From Ophiostoma sp. CBS 140.51 (taxonomy: Eukaryota > Ascomycota > Sordariomycetes > Ophiostomatales > Ophiostomataceae): 54,372 nucleotides of DNA. The stretch's first letter is position 1. Each line of letters begins with the position of its first letter. Of this stretch, positions 19,976 to 30,595 are shown in pieces. Position numbers and translations under genes: made by a program. Below the pieces are notes generated by a model. That model did no database searches. It saw nothing but the letters and a program-made list of their open reading frames with translations, and was not told the origin of the DNA. Location: positions 1 through 54,372 of the forward strand of contig JANSLP010000230.1 in NCBI GenBank assembly GCA_029298735.1. The letters are read 5' to 3'.

Positions 19976-20934
19976 GAGTGGTAGACCGTAAGTGGAAGGT
20001 GCCAAGCAGCCAAGACAACGCTGTAAGTTGGCGAGCAAGGCGCGATTGAGATCACTTTATGCCTGTCTTCGTTTTCACATTGACGTTCAAAAATTTCATT
20101 TTCTATGGTCTATTTGATCTGGTTTTCTTACGCTTAGTTAGATTTCGTTGTCAAACCTCTTCGTGTCTGCTATGAATGCGTTCTTTGGTCTCATTTTGGC
20201 TTTAGCTGCATCTTTATTTCGATGAAAAGAAAACACGAGGTTTTATCTGTTATTTCATCTGTTTGATTTATCATTGTCCTTGACCAAGTTCAAGAAAAGA
20301 CAAAATACACCGCACTCCATACTTATCAATAAATTCAAGTCAAAAACGATGACCAAATATTCATGCAAGCAGCGAGGTCCCTGTAAATCCGCCACCAAGT
20401 GCCGGCAGCCGCACCAAGGCGGAGACCCGACAAATTACTGTCTTCTGTTGTTTTGCCGATCTCCGGCCTCGCCTGCAAATGCCGGACGTGCCGGTTTCTC
20501 CATCATCCTCATACTGTCCTCGTGTCGTATCATGACAATTCTATGATCAGATCCCAGACTCCGTTTGTGCTCCCCGCTTTCTCCTTCTTTCCTCCAACGG
20601 ACTCCAACGGAGACAGAAAATCATTGGAAAAAGGGGAAGTGAATATATGAACCAACCAAAGTGCAAACAAAACACGAACAACCAAAGGAGACAAAACAAA
20701 CCCCCAACTCTCGTCACAGAACGTGGACGGCGCGCGGCACCAAGGCACATGGTCGGCAGGCACAATCATGGAAACAAAAAAAAGACAAGAGATTGAAGAC
20801 AAAGGTCGACAAAGAGAGAAAGTGGGAAAAGCGGCAAAGCCGGCGCCGGCAACGGCCAGCCACGAGGGCTCTCTCTTTTGAGAGTGTCACTCTGACGTCG
20901 CGCTAATACTGGAAATATTTGGGAATAGCAGAAA

Positions 20935-20995
20935 CCACCACCAAAATGCACCAAAATGCACCAAATGACCACCAAAACCGCACCAGTATGCACCA
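20935..20995. repeat. degenerate CACCAAAATG repeat
   Basis: Short CACCA-based units follow one another: CACCAAAATG twice, then CACCAAATGA, CACCAAAACCG, CACCAGTATG and CACCAGG. The first copies are identical and the later ones diverge. It lies about 300 bp upstream of the polyQ regulator start, in its presumed promoter. Confidence 0.55.
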
Positions 20996-21152
20996 GGACT
21001 CACACCAACAGACAGGACCCCGCAACACCCTTGCCGTGGAGCCCCCAAGTTGACAAACTAGCTCCTGTCGACGACACTAGCGACGGAATGTAAGATGCCG
21101 CGGGTCAAGTCAAGCGACGGCTTTTATCGTCGTCGACGTCTCTTCCCGTTCC

Positions 21153-21215
21153 ATGCCATCTTGCCTTCCTTCGAAAATGATCAGCAGGTTGCAGGAAATT
21201 GAGACTTGCCGTTGA
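21153..21215 (+). promoter_or_regulatory. possible upstream ORF in the leader of the polyQ Zn2Cys6 gene
   Basis: An ATG at 21153 opens a 20-codon frame ending in TGA at 21213-21215. A second in-frame ATG lies at 21177. The frame ends 51 nt before the main ATG at 21267. If transcription starts upstream of 21153, this could damp translation of the regulator, as uORFs do in other fungal regulators. The transcription start is unknown. Confidence 0.3.
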
Positions 21216-21266
21216 CATCAACCTACGGAGTACGTCGTACAGCGGAGTGACAGTGAAACACACGCG

Positions 21267-24200
21267 ATGTCCTCCACGGTACAGTCGACACGCAACCGTG
21301 GCCGGCGTGCAGCCAAGGCCTGCTCCTTCTGCCGCCTACGCAAGTTCCGTTGCAACAGCCAGTCGCCGCGGTGCACCAACTGCATCCAGTACGGCAAAGA
21401 CTGTGTCTACGATGATTTGCCAAAGCGTCCACGGCCGTCGTTTGCACGGCTGGCCGCTTTGGAAGAAGAAAACAAACGACTACAGGAGGCACTTCGGGAC
21501 GCGTCAACGCCATCACGAGATCGAGAGTCTTCGAGGGCAGCGTCCAGAGATAGAGAGGGACCACAAGATACACCTTCCAGAGAAGCGAGACCACAATCAC
21601 AAGACACCGAAAGACGCAGCAGCACAGCACCAGCCAAGTCGTCACCACGACAGACGGAGTCGATCGACCGCGACGATGAGCTGTCTCCTGATGAAGACGA
21701 TGGGGCAGTGGCAGCATCAGATGATGTACCAGGCACACCGTTACGATCGTCTTCACCCAGTGTGAACGTGAACATCGACAAAACAGCAACTCCTCATCCA
21801 CAACCACCATCATCTCCACCCTCACCACCGACGACTCAAACTCGACCCCAAGAACCACAGACACCAGCTGGCCCAACTGTACCAAGTATACCCATACCAC
21901 CTCCAACCGCCGCCGGCAGCCGTCTTGGCCGTGGCAGCGAGACACGATACCATGGCCCGACGAGCACACTGTTTGACGAGACGGCTGCCCGTGAGGCGCA
22001 CGGTCGTCGACAACAGGCACCGCACAGCAATTCTGGTGGTGGTGGCGGTGGCGGTACCGAGTCATCGACATACTGGGTGCAAAAGAGCTTGTTCGCTGAA
22101 GCTGCCTCACAGCGCCACCGCGAGACCATCAATCTGGCCGCCGGCAAACTCGATTTTGACGGTGTCGACCCGGATCTGGGGATGCACCTGCTGCAGCTGC
22201 ACTGGAACCGGCAGCACCACTCGTTCCTCATCACCTACCGCCCGGCGTTTATGCGCGACATGGCCAGTGGGGGTCCCTATTTTTCGAGGCTGCTGTTAAA
22301 CGCCATCTTCTTTGGCGCGTCCAAATTTAGCAACCGTCTCGAGGTCCGCCGCGACCCCAACGATGTACGCACGGCTGGCTGGCTGTACCGCGAGCGCGTG
22401 CGCCAGCTTCTGGGTAGTGCCCTCGACCGCAGCGACATCACTACCATTCAGGCACTGTTGGTCATGACATCGAGTCTGTTCGCCCTGGGTGACGAGCGGT
22501 CGGCAGCGTGGTTGTATGCAGGAACGGCGTTCCGCATGATTATCGATCTGGGCATGCACGTTGATGGAAGCGGTAGTGTTTTGAGTAGTCAACGCGGCGG
22601 CGGTGGTCTCACAGAAGAAGACGTGGAGATTCGCAGGCGTGTCTTTTGGGGTGCTTTTGTCGTTGACAAGATCCAGAGCCTGTACCAGGGACGGCCTGTG
22701 AGCTTGCAAGAAATCGAGACGAGTGTGCCCCTGGCCTTTAACGACGAGTACGAAGAGCTCGAAAATTGGAGCCCATTTGCGTACTCGTTTACCGGCAGCG
22801 GCGTGGCGCGCGACTATCCTGGGAGGCCCGCCTACAGTGTCAGTTGTTTCACCCAGCTGTGCCGTCTCTCGTTGATTATGAACGGTATCTTGAACGCTGT
22901 CTATGCCGAACGCAGTGTCAAGAAGAAGCCTGAGGCTCTAGCCGAAGACCTGCAGAGATTGCATGCCGACTTGGTGACGTGGAAGGCCGAGCTGCCGCCG
23001 CATCTCGACTTTGACCCGGCCACCCAACAGACGCCGCCGCCACATGTCTTGTCGCTGCTGGCTGTCCACAATGTTTTACTTATTCTCCTTCATCGCCCCT
23101 TTGTGTCGGACGGCCACTTGCACGCCAACCTGCGGGCCCTCTCGACTCGCTCGTTCATGACCTGTGCCCAGGCTGCCACGGCCATTGTTGCCTTGTTGAG
23201 ATCATACAATGCCGCTTTCTCCGTTCGACGAGCACCTTATCTCATATCGTATGCAACCTATGTGGCGGCCACCATCCATGTCCGCATTGCAGCCCAGCCC
23301 GGGTTTGCCACAGAGGCCAAAGAGGCACTCGCTATTTGTCTCATGGTCTTTGACGAAAACTCAGAGACCAATTGGGCTGTGAAGCGGGCAAAAGCCGTCA
23401 TTGGCGGTCTGATGCAGAGGATGGGTGTCAACGTTGATCCAGCGGATGCCAACAGCACAGCGGCGACGACCACGACGATGGTGACAACAAAAACAACGAG
23501 TAGTCGGACAGAAGATGCTGCTGCTCTCATGGCCTTGGCAGAAACTGTACCGACAACAGCAGCAACAACAACAACAACAACACTAGCGCCACTGCCTTCC
23601 GCAACGACGGCTGCCTCACCACAAACGCACATCTCACCCAGAGCTGGATCGAAACGCTCAACACGAAGTCGTGACAAGGATCTCTTGCTCACACCGAGAC
23701 GGCGGCAAAGGCAGAGACTAAGGCAAGATACGTCTGGACACTTGCCGGCTTCTAACAATGGCAGTGCAACATCCATTCCCATGGAAGTGACGTCCAGCAC
23801 GGCAAGCTTCACCAGCGCCAGTGATGGCAGTCCAGCCATGCAGGGCAGCATGAATCCGCAGAACAGCAACGGAAACAACAACATCCCACCAACAGCCGAG
23901 GCTGCCACGTTTGACATTGACGCCATCATCTCCAGCTTCATCTCCAACCAGCAACCGCCACTGGCTGGAGCCTTCAAGTCGTTACCGAGTCCGGACAATG
24001 GGCAGCAGCAGCAACAGCAGCAGCCCAATATGATACTGCAACAGCAACAACAACAGCAACGACCACAGGCTTCACCTGCACTGCCGCCAGGAAGACCAAC
24101 CTACGCCGAGCACTTTCTTCCGCCACAAGGCATGACTGCATATCCTTCTCCTGCTGCACAAGCACCGACACCTGCAGCCATGCACACTCCACATAGTGTA

Positions 24201-24551
24201 CCCTCGTCGGCGTCGACAAGCCACTTCCAGCAGCCACACATGCAACAGCACTCTGGTGGCAGCCCATGGTTTGCGCCGCCTGCACCACCGGCTCCACCGG
24301 GCATGCCTCTTGCCTACCACAATGCCATGATGCAGCAACAGCCGCAGCCTCAACAAAGTCCGGCCGTAGCAGCGTCTCCACGGTATACTGGCGTTGACCA
24401 GCAACAGCAGCAACAACAGCAGCAAGGACCGTGGCAGCCTGCTCCAGGCGGAGGAGGCAACGGCGGCATGCACGCGAGTGACTTGCTGTTTGGCTTCAAT
24501 AGTTCCGTGTTGGACGGTGTCGGCTGGGAGTTTGATGATGGCCGGTATTAG
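21267..24551 (+). CDS. large polyQ Zn(II)2Cys6 transcription factor
   Basis: This is an uninterrupted 1094-residue frame. The binuclear zinc cluster is at the N-terminus, with cysteines 19, 22, 29, 36, 39 and 46 (C-X2-C-X6-C-X6-C-X2-C-X6-C), followed by a basic linker (KRPRPSFAR) and a short coiled coil (about 64-83, LAALEEENKRLQEAL) suited to dimer formation. A Ser/Thr/Pro-rich stretch leads to the fungal_trans middle homology region from about residue 300 to 560 (LLLNAIFFGASKFSNR, TIQALLVMTSSLFALG, FRMIIDLGMHVDG, RRRVFWGAFVVDK). The C-terminal third is low complexity, with Thr runs and several Gln runs encoded by CAG/CAA (near 24003-24060 and 24400-24423), and resembles an activation domain. 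It ends in an acidic/aromatic LFGFNSS..GVGWEFDD motif. It is a nuclear regulator with unknown targets, and its stop is 83 bp from that of the convergent F-box-like gene. Confidence 0.92.
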   Translation: MSSTVQSTRNRGRRAAKACSFCRLRKFRCNSQSPRCTNCIQYGKDCVYDDLPKRPRPSFARLAALEEENKRLQEALRDASTPSRDRESSRAASRDREGPQDTPSREARPQSQDTERRSSTAPAKSSPRQTESIDRDDELSPDEDDGAVAASDDVPGTPLRSSSPSVNVNIDKTATPHPQPPSSPPSPPTTQTRPQEPQTPAGPTVPSIPIPPPTAAGSRLGRGSETRYHGPTSTLFDETAAREAHGRRQQAPHSNSGGGGGGGTESSTYWVQKSLFAEAASQRHRETINLAAGKLDFDGVDPDLGMHLLQLHWNRQHHSFLITYRPAFMRDMASGGPYFSRLLLNAIFFGASKFSNRLEVRRDPNDVRTAGWLYRERVRQLLGSALDRSDITTIQALLVMTSSLFALGDERSAAWLYAGTAFRMIIDLGMHVDGSGSVLSSQRGGGGLTEEDVEIRRRVFWGAFVVDKIQSLYQGRPVSLQEIETSVPLAFNDEYEELENWSPFAYSFTGSGVARDYPGRPAYSVSCFTQLCRLSLIMNGILNAVYAERSVKKKPEALAEDLQRLHADLVTWKAELPPHLDFDPATQQTPPPHVLSLLAVHNVLLILLHRPFVSDGHLHANLRALSTRSFMTCAQAATAIVALLRSYNAAFSVRRAPYLISYATYVAATIHVRIAAQPGFATEAKEALAICLMVFDENSETNWAVKRAKAVIGGLMQRMGVNVDPADANSTAATTTTMVTTKTTSSRTEDAAALMALAETVPTTAATTTTTTLAPLPSATTAASPQTHISPRAGSKRSTRSRDKDLLLTPRRRQRQRLRQDTSGHLPASNNGSATSIPMEVTSSTASFTSASDGSPAMQGSMNPQNSNGNNNIPPTAEAATFDIDAIISSFISNQQPPLAGAFKSLPSPDNGQQQQQQQPNMILQQQQQQQRPQASPALPPGRPTYAEHFLPPQGMTAYPSPAAQAPTPAAMHTPHSVPSSASTSHFQQPHMQQHSGGSPWFAPPAPPAPPGMPLAYHNAMMQQQPQPQQSPAVAASPRYTGVDQQQQQQQQQGPWQPAPGGGGNGGMHASDLLFGFNSSVLDGVGWEFDDGRY

Positions 24552-24634
24552 CCACGAAGGCAGAAGGTTGAACACAACAGAGAGTAAACAAAATCAAAGT
24601 CAAATAAAAATATTGTATTGTCAACACCCCACCC

Positions 24635-27331
24635 TCACAACATTGTCATATCCAATGCACCATAGCTCTCGTAGTCGTCCGTCTCGTAGTCGCCCCTTTC
24701 GTTGTCTTTTTGATCGTTTTTCTCCCTAGCGAGATGGGCAAACCTTGTCTCCAATGACTCCTCACAAGAATCGTGCTCTGCATCCAGTGGCGCACTCGAC
24801 CATACCTCCCACCAGGCTTCGGGATTCTTCTTGTTCTTGTTGGGCCAGAGGGCCTGGAAGGCATCCTTGATCACTTGGACAGCATTATCGCCCGTGCGTT
24901 GACTCGCAAGAGTCTGCCACAACAGGCCGGATTTGATTGTCGTCTTTGGGTCCGTCTCTTTGACGACGACGTCTCCGTTAGCGTTGCGCTCAACAACATA
25001 GTGTGCCCCCAACCACCGCAGGAGAGACATAAACATGGCATCGCCCACACCGACGTCATCCGGCTCGGCCTCCCGCGCAATCTCCACCCGCAGATGCCGG
25101 AAACCGCCATTATCGTGCGGCTCAAACGCGAGTTCAGAGAAGATGGACCGTGCCAGTTTCTCATCCATAGCGCAGTCGATGAGTGCCTTCTTCAGCACAG
25201 GCAGGGGAATGCCCTCCACACTATTTACCTTGTCCCAGTCACTTTCCCTCCTTCTGTTGTTGCTGGAACGGCCGTTGTCGCTGTCCAGATTCACGCCGAC
25301 AATTCCATCGCCGTCCCCGATATCGACATATCCATCCGGATCGATAGCATCTCCAACCAAGGGTACGACATCGCCGTCGAGATTGATGGCGTCTCCATCT
25401 CCACCTCCACCTCCTGTTGGACCTTCACCAGCCAGTAAGTCTTCATCCAAGGGTGGAACCCACCCGTATGCGTGCATCTGCATAAAGTCTGACTCCACGT
25501 ATCGCGGTTTGGGGCCGATGCGGTACCACAGCCGCAGCTCGAGATGCTCGAGGTTTTTTATGGTCTCGTTGCTCAGCGCCCGGTACGCGAGTGCTTCGTG
25601 GCTGTCGCCCCCCGTCCGTTCCATATCCAGACTCAGCTCTTCGAGGTGGGGACAGCCCGTAGCAAGCTCATAAGCAGAGTCATTATCAAACTTGGTGAGC
25701 CACATTTCTTCATAGCGCAAGCTGTTTGGCTTTTTGAGTGTGAACGCCAAGTTACGGAGAGTCGCCCCATGGTGCTTGTAAATGTGCCGTGCCGTAAAGT
25801 GGCCCAGGCTGCCCGTGTACTGGAGGCGGAGCAGCGGTGGCAGTTTGTGGAACAAGTACATCATCAGGTTGACTTCGACAATGTCTTCGTCGTTCTGTGC
25901 GTACTTATCCTTATAGCACGTACCATCTGGATAGTCGCCATAATAGTTGCTGGGGTTACGCAGCAGATACTGGCCATCTTTGGCGCCCAAAAGAGAAAAG
26001 CTGTCCAGCGCCGCAAACCGGCCACCCGCTGCCATGTCTGCGAGGTACTCAATCACATGTTCGTCCCAAAACAGGGTCAAATCGCGGAGGTTGGAGTAGT
26101 TGCCGCCGTTCAGCCAGCCAGTCAAGATGTTTGGCTTGACGCCGTTCCAAAAGACGAGGCTTGTCAAGGGTGTGCGGTTCCGTGGGCGGTGGGGTGCACG
26201 TTTTTCCTCTTTCTCTTTGCCCTTTTCCTTGTCCTTGCCTTCGTTGTTGTCCTGACCCGGAAAGAAGCCTTGCCACTCTGGGTCGGGGTCTTCTTCTCCT
26301 TGGCCAAGGCCGACAAAGGTGTTGACAGAAACCTGGTTAAACCAGACATGGCGCAGGTTCGGCGACCGGCCGCGGCCCAGCATCTCTTGCACCAAGGCAT
26401 GACCAGTGAAACTGATTCTGTCCAGAATCATGCGGCTTTGGACGGTTGCAACGACTGCGTACAAATTGGCCGAGGTCACCAAAGCGTACTCGTCCGGGCT
26501 GATGGGGGATTGGGTGCTGTGGCTGCGTTGCTGTGACAGACTGTGCAGCGCAAACTGGTGCATGTGGATACGGCAACCGCCATTTCGTGCCGACTCGGCA
26601 CACAGCGATGGCATCTCGTGGATGGCGGCCAGAATGCTGGGCGGCAAGTAGCTCGTGGCATCCCAGACCAAGTCGCGCAGACCAGACAGCTGGCGCACGA
26701 GATCGGCCAGTGGGAGCCAGGCCTTGTCGGAATGGAAAGTGACTTTGACGGCATCAAGGCTGACCGAGCCGCCATAAACAATGCGCTCGTGGCGGTCGTG
26801 GCGTGGACGGCAGAACGGATGGAGGTCGTCGCCAAAGACGTGGCGTATGCTGTGCCCGCAGACCTGTGTATTTGTAGCTTTCCCTTGCTTCATGTGCAGC
26901 TCTCGGTTCACCTCGCTGATATCCCGGTCATCTTTGAGTTCCTCCTGCGCCCGTTTGATTGCCTTGGGGCTCGGCTGGAGTGCCCGTCCTTCGAGATTTT
27001 GCTCTTGGGCCCGGACAATGTCGGCTTCTCTGCGCGACATGCCGCCGGACACACGCAGTCGGCGCACATGGCGGAACCGTTCGCCCTTGCCCAGACCTTC
27101 GTCGATGAGGTGCTGAACGCGTTCAGCAATGGTCTTGGCCGACCGTATGCGCAAATGAATCTGGGAAAAGCGCTGCACGGCAGAGGCGGCACAGCAGCGT
27201 TGACTCGTCAACGAAAAGGCCCAGAGGCTGCGCTGGAGATCTTCGCTGCCGCCTTCATCGTCGATATAAAAACAGATGCGCTCGAGAACGAGCAGCGGCA
27301 AACGCTCGAAGGACTGTGCCGGTCGGCCCAT
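24635..27331 (-). CDS. F-box-like / LRR-type hypothetical protein
   Basis: This single-exon protein has 898 residues from the ATG at 27331. The frame extends to 27355, but only through a TTG. The N-terminus (about 7-50: FERLPLLVLERICFYI...LWAFSLTSQRCCAAS) has the look of an F-box, the Skp1-binding motif of SCF ubiquitin ligases. The rest contains scattered leucine-rich stretches (LRDLTLFWDEHVIEYLADM, HLEELSLDMERTG, LEHLELRLWY) that fit a substrate-recognition solenoid. There are two odd inserts: a Lys/Glu-rich run near residues 370-390, and a Gly/Asp-rich stretch at about 634-685. Such fast-evolving F-box proteins are abundant in filamentous ascomycetes. The substrate is unknown. Confidence 0.78.
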   Translation of the reverse strand: MGRPAQSFERLPLLVLERICFYIDDEGGSEDLQRSLWAFSLTSQRCCAASAVQRFSQIHLRIRSAKTIAERVQHLIDEGLGKGERFRHVRRLRVSGGMSRREADIVRAQEQNLEGRALQPSPKAIKRAQEELKDDRDISEVNRELHMKQGKATNTQVCGHSIRHVFGDDLHPFCRPRHDRHERIVYGGSVSLDAVKVTFHSDKAWLPLADLVRQLSGLRDLVWDATSYLPPSILAAIHEMPSLCAESARNGGCRIHMHQFALHSLSQQRSHSTQSPISPDEYALVTSANLYAVVATVQSRMILDRISFTGHALVQEMLGRGRSPNLRHVWFNQVSVNTFVGLGQGEEDPDPEWQGFFPGQDNNEGKDKEKGKEKEEKRAPHRPRNRTPLTSLVFWNGVKPNILTGWLNGGNYSNLRDLTLFWDEHVIEYLADMAAGGRFAALDSFSLLGAKDGQYLLRNPSNYYGDYPDGTCYKDKYAQNDEDIVEVNLMMYLFHKLPPLLRLQYTGSLGHFTARHIYKHHGATLRNLAFTLKKPNSLRYEEMWLTKFDNDSAYELATGCPHLEELSLDMERTGGDSHEALAYRALSNETIKNLEHLELRLWYRIGPKPRYVESDFMQMHAYGWVPPLDEDLLAGEGPTGGGGGDGDAINLDGDVVPLVGDAIDPDGYVDIGDGDGIVGVNLDSDNGRSSNNRRRESDWDKVNSVEGIPLPVLKKALIDCAMDEKLARSIFSELAFEPHDNGGFRHLRVEIAREAEPDDVGVGDAMFMSLLRWLGAHYVVERNANGDVVVKETDPKTTIKSGLLWQTLASQRTGDNAVQVIKDAFQALWPNKNKKNPEAWWEVWSSAPLDAEHDSCEESLETRFAHLAREKNDQKDNERGDYETDDYESYGALDMTML

Positions 27332-28105
27332 GTCGTGGTGGGCGTCAAAGAACAATGTGAAGAGAGTGAAGACAGTGAGAGGTTGTGAGGAGGTCGACTC
27401 GACTCGTGCTGGCGCTGCACCCTTTTAAAGGCCTTTTGACTATCAGTCTCAACACAGTGCGTGCACACCAGAGGTTGCAAGCGCTTTGTGTCGTTCACGG
27501 TTCTCGTCGCTCTGATTGACGTTGATTGACGTTGATGTGACATTGCAGCCAAGGCGGTCTGCAGTCTGCTGGCGCAGGACCCCTGCAGGCCTAGTGGCAG
27601 TTGCATGCAGGTCGTAAGTTGAGCCTCAAGTGGGGTTGTAGGGGAGAAGCTGCGCGGGGATGCATGGTAGTGTGTGTGTGTTGCGGTGTTGAATGAAGTT
27701 GGTGGCAATTGAAGCTGAAATGTTTGTTTTGAACAAGTTCAGGGGTAAATTTTGATAAGTCTAGGTTTGCAATTGTCTCGCGAGGAAGGTGCGTGATACA
27801 CGTGACCGGTCCTGCCATTTTATGTGCCTTTTGTTTACATAGTGCATTTAGCAAGTTGCACCACTGAAACCACTATCTTCACCGTCGTCACGATCTGCCA
27901 ACAAAATCGACAGTACCTTGAAACTTAAAAAGCACACAAAATATGTAATAAATGTACAATAATTATGTGGTGTAGTATTAAGCAGGGTATATATGTATGG
28001 TATCAAGCAACATCTGAAGCCCCCTCCCCTGTTCGTCTGACAGCTTCAGACTCTGTTCTGTCCCCCAATGAAATTAAATTTTATCAACAAGATCAAGCCA
28101 CCTGC
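27332..28105. other. intergenic region upstream of the F-box-like gene
   Basis: This 774-bp stretch lies between the F-box-like gene start and the 3' end of the siderophore transporter; both genes are on the minus strand. It contains a direct repeat TGATTGACGT at 27516-27525 and 27525-27534, a CACGTG at 27799-27804, and an AT-rich part after 27830 that probably includes the transporter's 3' UTR. No gene was seen. Confidence 0.4.
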
Positions 28106-29989
28106 TTAGAAGACGGTACCCTTGACCTGGGGAACCTTCTTGACGTTAATGTTCTTGATCAGGAACATCCAAATGAGCGCTGTGGCCATAATGGCCGTGC
28201 CGGCAATCAGCATGCGCTTCTGCGAGTAGCCGTAGGCCTCCTGGATGGCCAGACGCGTCGGGCTGCCGACCTCGAAGCTGAGCTGGAAGTCGAGATCATT
28301 GTAGATATCCTCGATGCTATCCATGGCCTCAGCAGGCAGGTAGAGCTCGAGAGCGTACTCGAACGTGTTGGTCCAGATGGTGCCCGAGATCGTGTTGCCA
28401 ATAGCGCCACCGACGTTGCCGGCCACGTATAACAAAGCCAGAACGGCAGCGACGTGCTGGTGGTCGACGACGGCCAGAATTGCCAGCTGCTCAATCATAA
28501 TAAAGATAGAGCCACCGAAAGAAATGAAGATTTGGCACATGACAATGTAGCCAATGTAGCCGTTGGGCGAGCGGAAGTGGATCATCAGGCCCATGCCCAG
28601 CAGATAGAGGGGCACGGCGATGAAGAGCAGGTACTTGAAGTAACCCGTCTTGCGGATAAAGAAACCCAGGCCCAACAACAAAATGCCCGACAGAACATCG
28701 AAGGTGCTGCCGACATAGCCGGCCTCGGCCAGAGTCAGGTTGTTGACGACCTGCAAGAACGACGTAAAGTAGCTGGCCCAGCAGTAGTACGAGATCTGGT
28801 AGGTGATGTCGATGAGGCAGGCGCCAATGACCGTGCGGTTGACCAGCAGGCCAATGTTGAGGAAGGGGGTAGGGGCCAGCAGCCATTCGTGCAGACCAAA
28901 GATGATGAGGACGACGGCACCGACCACAATCATGGCAATAATGTAGCCCGTCTTCCAACCGTTGGGCGCCGAGTCGGCGAGGGTAAACGGCAGCAGGAAA
29001 ACAGTCAGGCCGCCAGCGAACAAGAAAACACCCAGGAAATCAAACTCGACCAGGTAGTACCAGATGTTCTGGGTGAAGGTGCGGCCGCTGGGCTCGCGGA
29101 TCAGCATACCCTGTCTCTTAGCCTTACGCAGGTTGAGCTTCAGCAGGATGAACAGTGGCAGAGCAACAACGGGCAGGATGATGCAGAAAGTGCCGAAACC
29201 CCAGCGCCAGCTAATGTTGTAGTAGTAGTCGTCCGAGACCTTGGGACCAGCGAAGGCGGTAATAATGTACGGCGACGAGGTGAAGGCGTACGCCAGGGCA
29301 CGCGACTTGAGCTTGGAAGCATCAGCAGTAATAACGTCAATGCTATAAGTCATACCGCCGAAACCAATGCTGTAGAACACTTGGGCAGCACAGTAGGTCG
29401 ACAGGTTGTGGCTGGTGGCCATGAGAATGAGGCCGAGCGTAGCAAAGAAGATCATGAGCGCGAAACCCTCGGCACGGCCCCACAGATCGAGCATCTTGGC
29501 CAGCGGGATGTAGATGGCGGCAGTCATGGCGTTGGCCACGATGCCAATCACTGTCAGCAGCGAGTGCGACTCAAAGTCACTCGTCACGTATGGCGTCAGG
29601 TTGTAGAGGATGGAGGCCTGCATGGCGTTGACAAAGTAGAGGAGGAACATCCTAGACGGTTAGCGGGTGGTCACCAGGAATAAGAAGCGGTGGGCGTGGG
29701 CATACAGAATGAAGACGGCAATCAGAGACGGCTTGGACCAAGTGAGGGTCACGGCCTCAACATCCTGGACACCGGCCTGGGCATTTTCTGTCGGCAGGTC
29801 GTCAGCGTCCTTGCGCGGCAGATCATCGGCCTCGAGGTCGACGTTGGCCGGGGCAACGGTCTCTGGCGCGGCCGTCTTAAGCTCGTCGCCAACCGTGGCC
29901 ATGTTGACCGAGGTACTCGTAGCCTCTGCGGTCTCGGCCGCGGGCTCCGTGATGGGAGACTTGTTGAACCGGAACTTGGGAAGACCCAT
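28106..29989 (-). CDS. siderophore-iron MFS transporter (Sit/Mir type, 2 exons)
   Basis: Exon 1 is 29989-29706 and exon 2 is 29651-28106, giving 609 residues. The 54-nt intron (GTATGC, CTAAC, TCTAG) splits a Leu codon and restores LIAVFIL-MFLLYFVNAMQ, the usual TM1 of the family. A hydrophilic N-terminal tail (about 1-85) is followed by LTWSKPSL and about 14 hydrophobic segments. Family landmarks are YNLTPYVTSDFESHSLLTVIGIVANAM, GRAEGFALM, FYSIGFGGMTYSIDVITADAS, RALAYAFTSSPYIITAFAGP and WRWGFGTFCIILP. These proteins import ferric siderophores at the plasma membrane by proton symport. The 3.7-kb upstream gap carries four ATCWGATAA sites, the consensus of iron-sensing GATA repressors (SreA/SRE/Sre1), so repression under iron sufficiency is likely. 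The siderophore used cannot be told. Confidence 0.94.
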
Positions 29990-30586
29990 GTTTGCAGTGG
30001 GTGTGATGTAAAGGAGATAAACAAATTAAGGGTAGGTGAGATGGTCGACACCGTTGCTGGATATAGAAGAAAAGAATCAAAAGAAAAACAATACGAAGAA
30101 AACAAACGGGAGGGTAACGTCCTCTTATATTCCGATCATGACTAGGGATTACATACAAGACTACGAGAGAAAAAAATATAAGCCAAGAACTCTGAAAATG
30201 TACCACCACGCGGTTGACACGCGGTCGAGGTACGAGGACCAGCAAGCTCCCGAACGTAAAAAGTAGAGCAACGCCATGGGTTCAGAGCAAGGATCCGCAC
30301 AAGCTGCAAGTGGATACACCGGACAATGAACAGGAACATCGTCGAAAGAAAAAATTAAAGAATCGACTAACATGGACCCATGCAGGCCAGTGCAGGTGCA
30401 GGCCACCCCCATCCACACCATCCAGCCTTTGTTAGCCGAAGTCTGAGACTCTGCGGCTGCCAGGTGTGGATGCGTGTGGGTGCAGAGTGGATGTGGTTTG
30501 GACAACTTGGACCAGGGCACCCCGCCGCCGGCTCCACGTTTGCTCCTCATTCGACACCACCTATGCTATCGCTATCAATCTATGCT

Positions 30587-30595
30587 ATCAGATAA
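30587..30595 (+). promoter_or_regulatory. ATCAGATAA, iron-repressor GATA site 1
   Basis: An exact match to ATCWGATAA, the binding consensus of the fungal SreA/SRE/Sre1 iron-responsive GATA repressors. It lies about 600 bp upstream of the siderophore transporter ATG, and the core GATAAGATTAGAT continues with a further GAT repeat. Confidence 0.65.

Larger units (their letters stand above)
19593..21266. other. 1.7-kb intergenic region with several short repeats
   Basis: This region lies between the sugar transporter stop and the polyQ Zn2Cys6 regulator, both on the plus strand. It holds a 10-bp tandem array (19651-19760), a decayed approximately 31-bp minisatellite (19868-19975), an A-rich stretch (20270-20360), a CACCAAAATG-type degenerate repeat (20935-20995), and a possible upstream ORF (21153-21215). 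No open frame looks like a gene. Confidence 0.5.

Noticed and set aside
28454..29683. Long antisense frame (409 codons) over the siderophore transporter
   Set aside because: It mirrors the transporter in the codon-biased complementary frame, has Gln/Glu/Asp-heavy composition without domains, and crosses the real intron. Similar antisense shadows occur over mri1, CCT2 and eIF3b.
13083..29989. Possible secondary-metabolite or nutrient gene cluster (protease, PrpF, sugar porter, two regulators, siderophore porter)
   Set aside because: There is no PKS, NRPS, terpene synthase, P450 or other tailoring enzyme, and unrelated genes and large gaps intervene. Co-location looks incidental.
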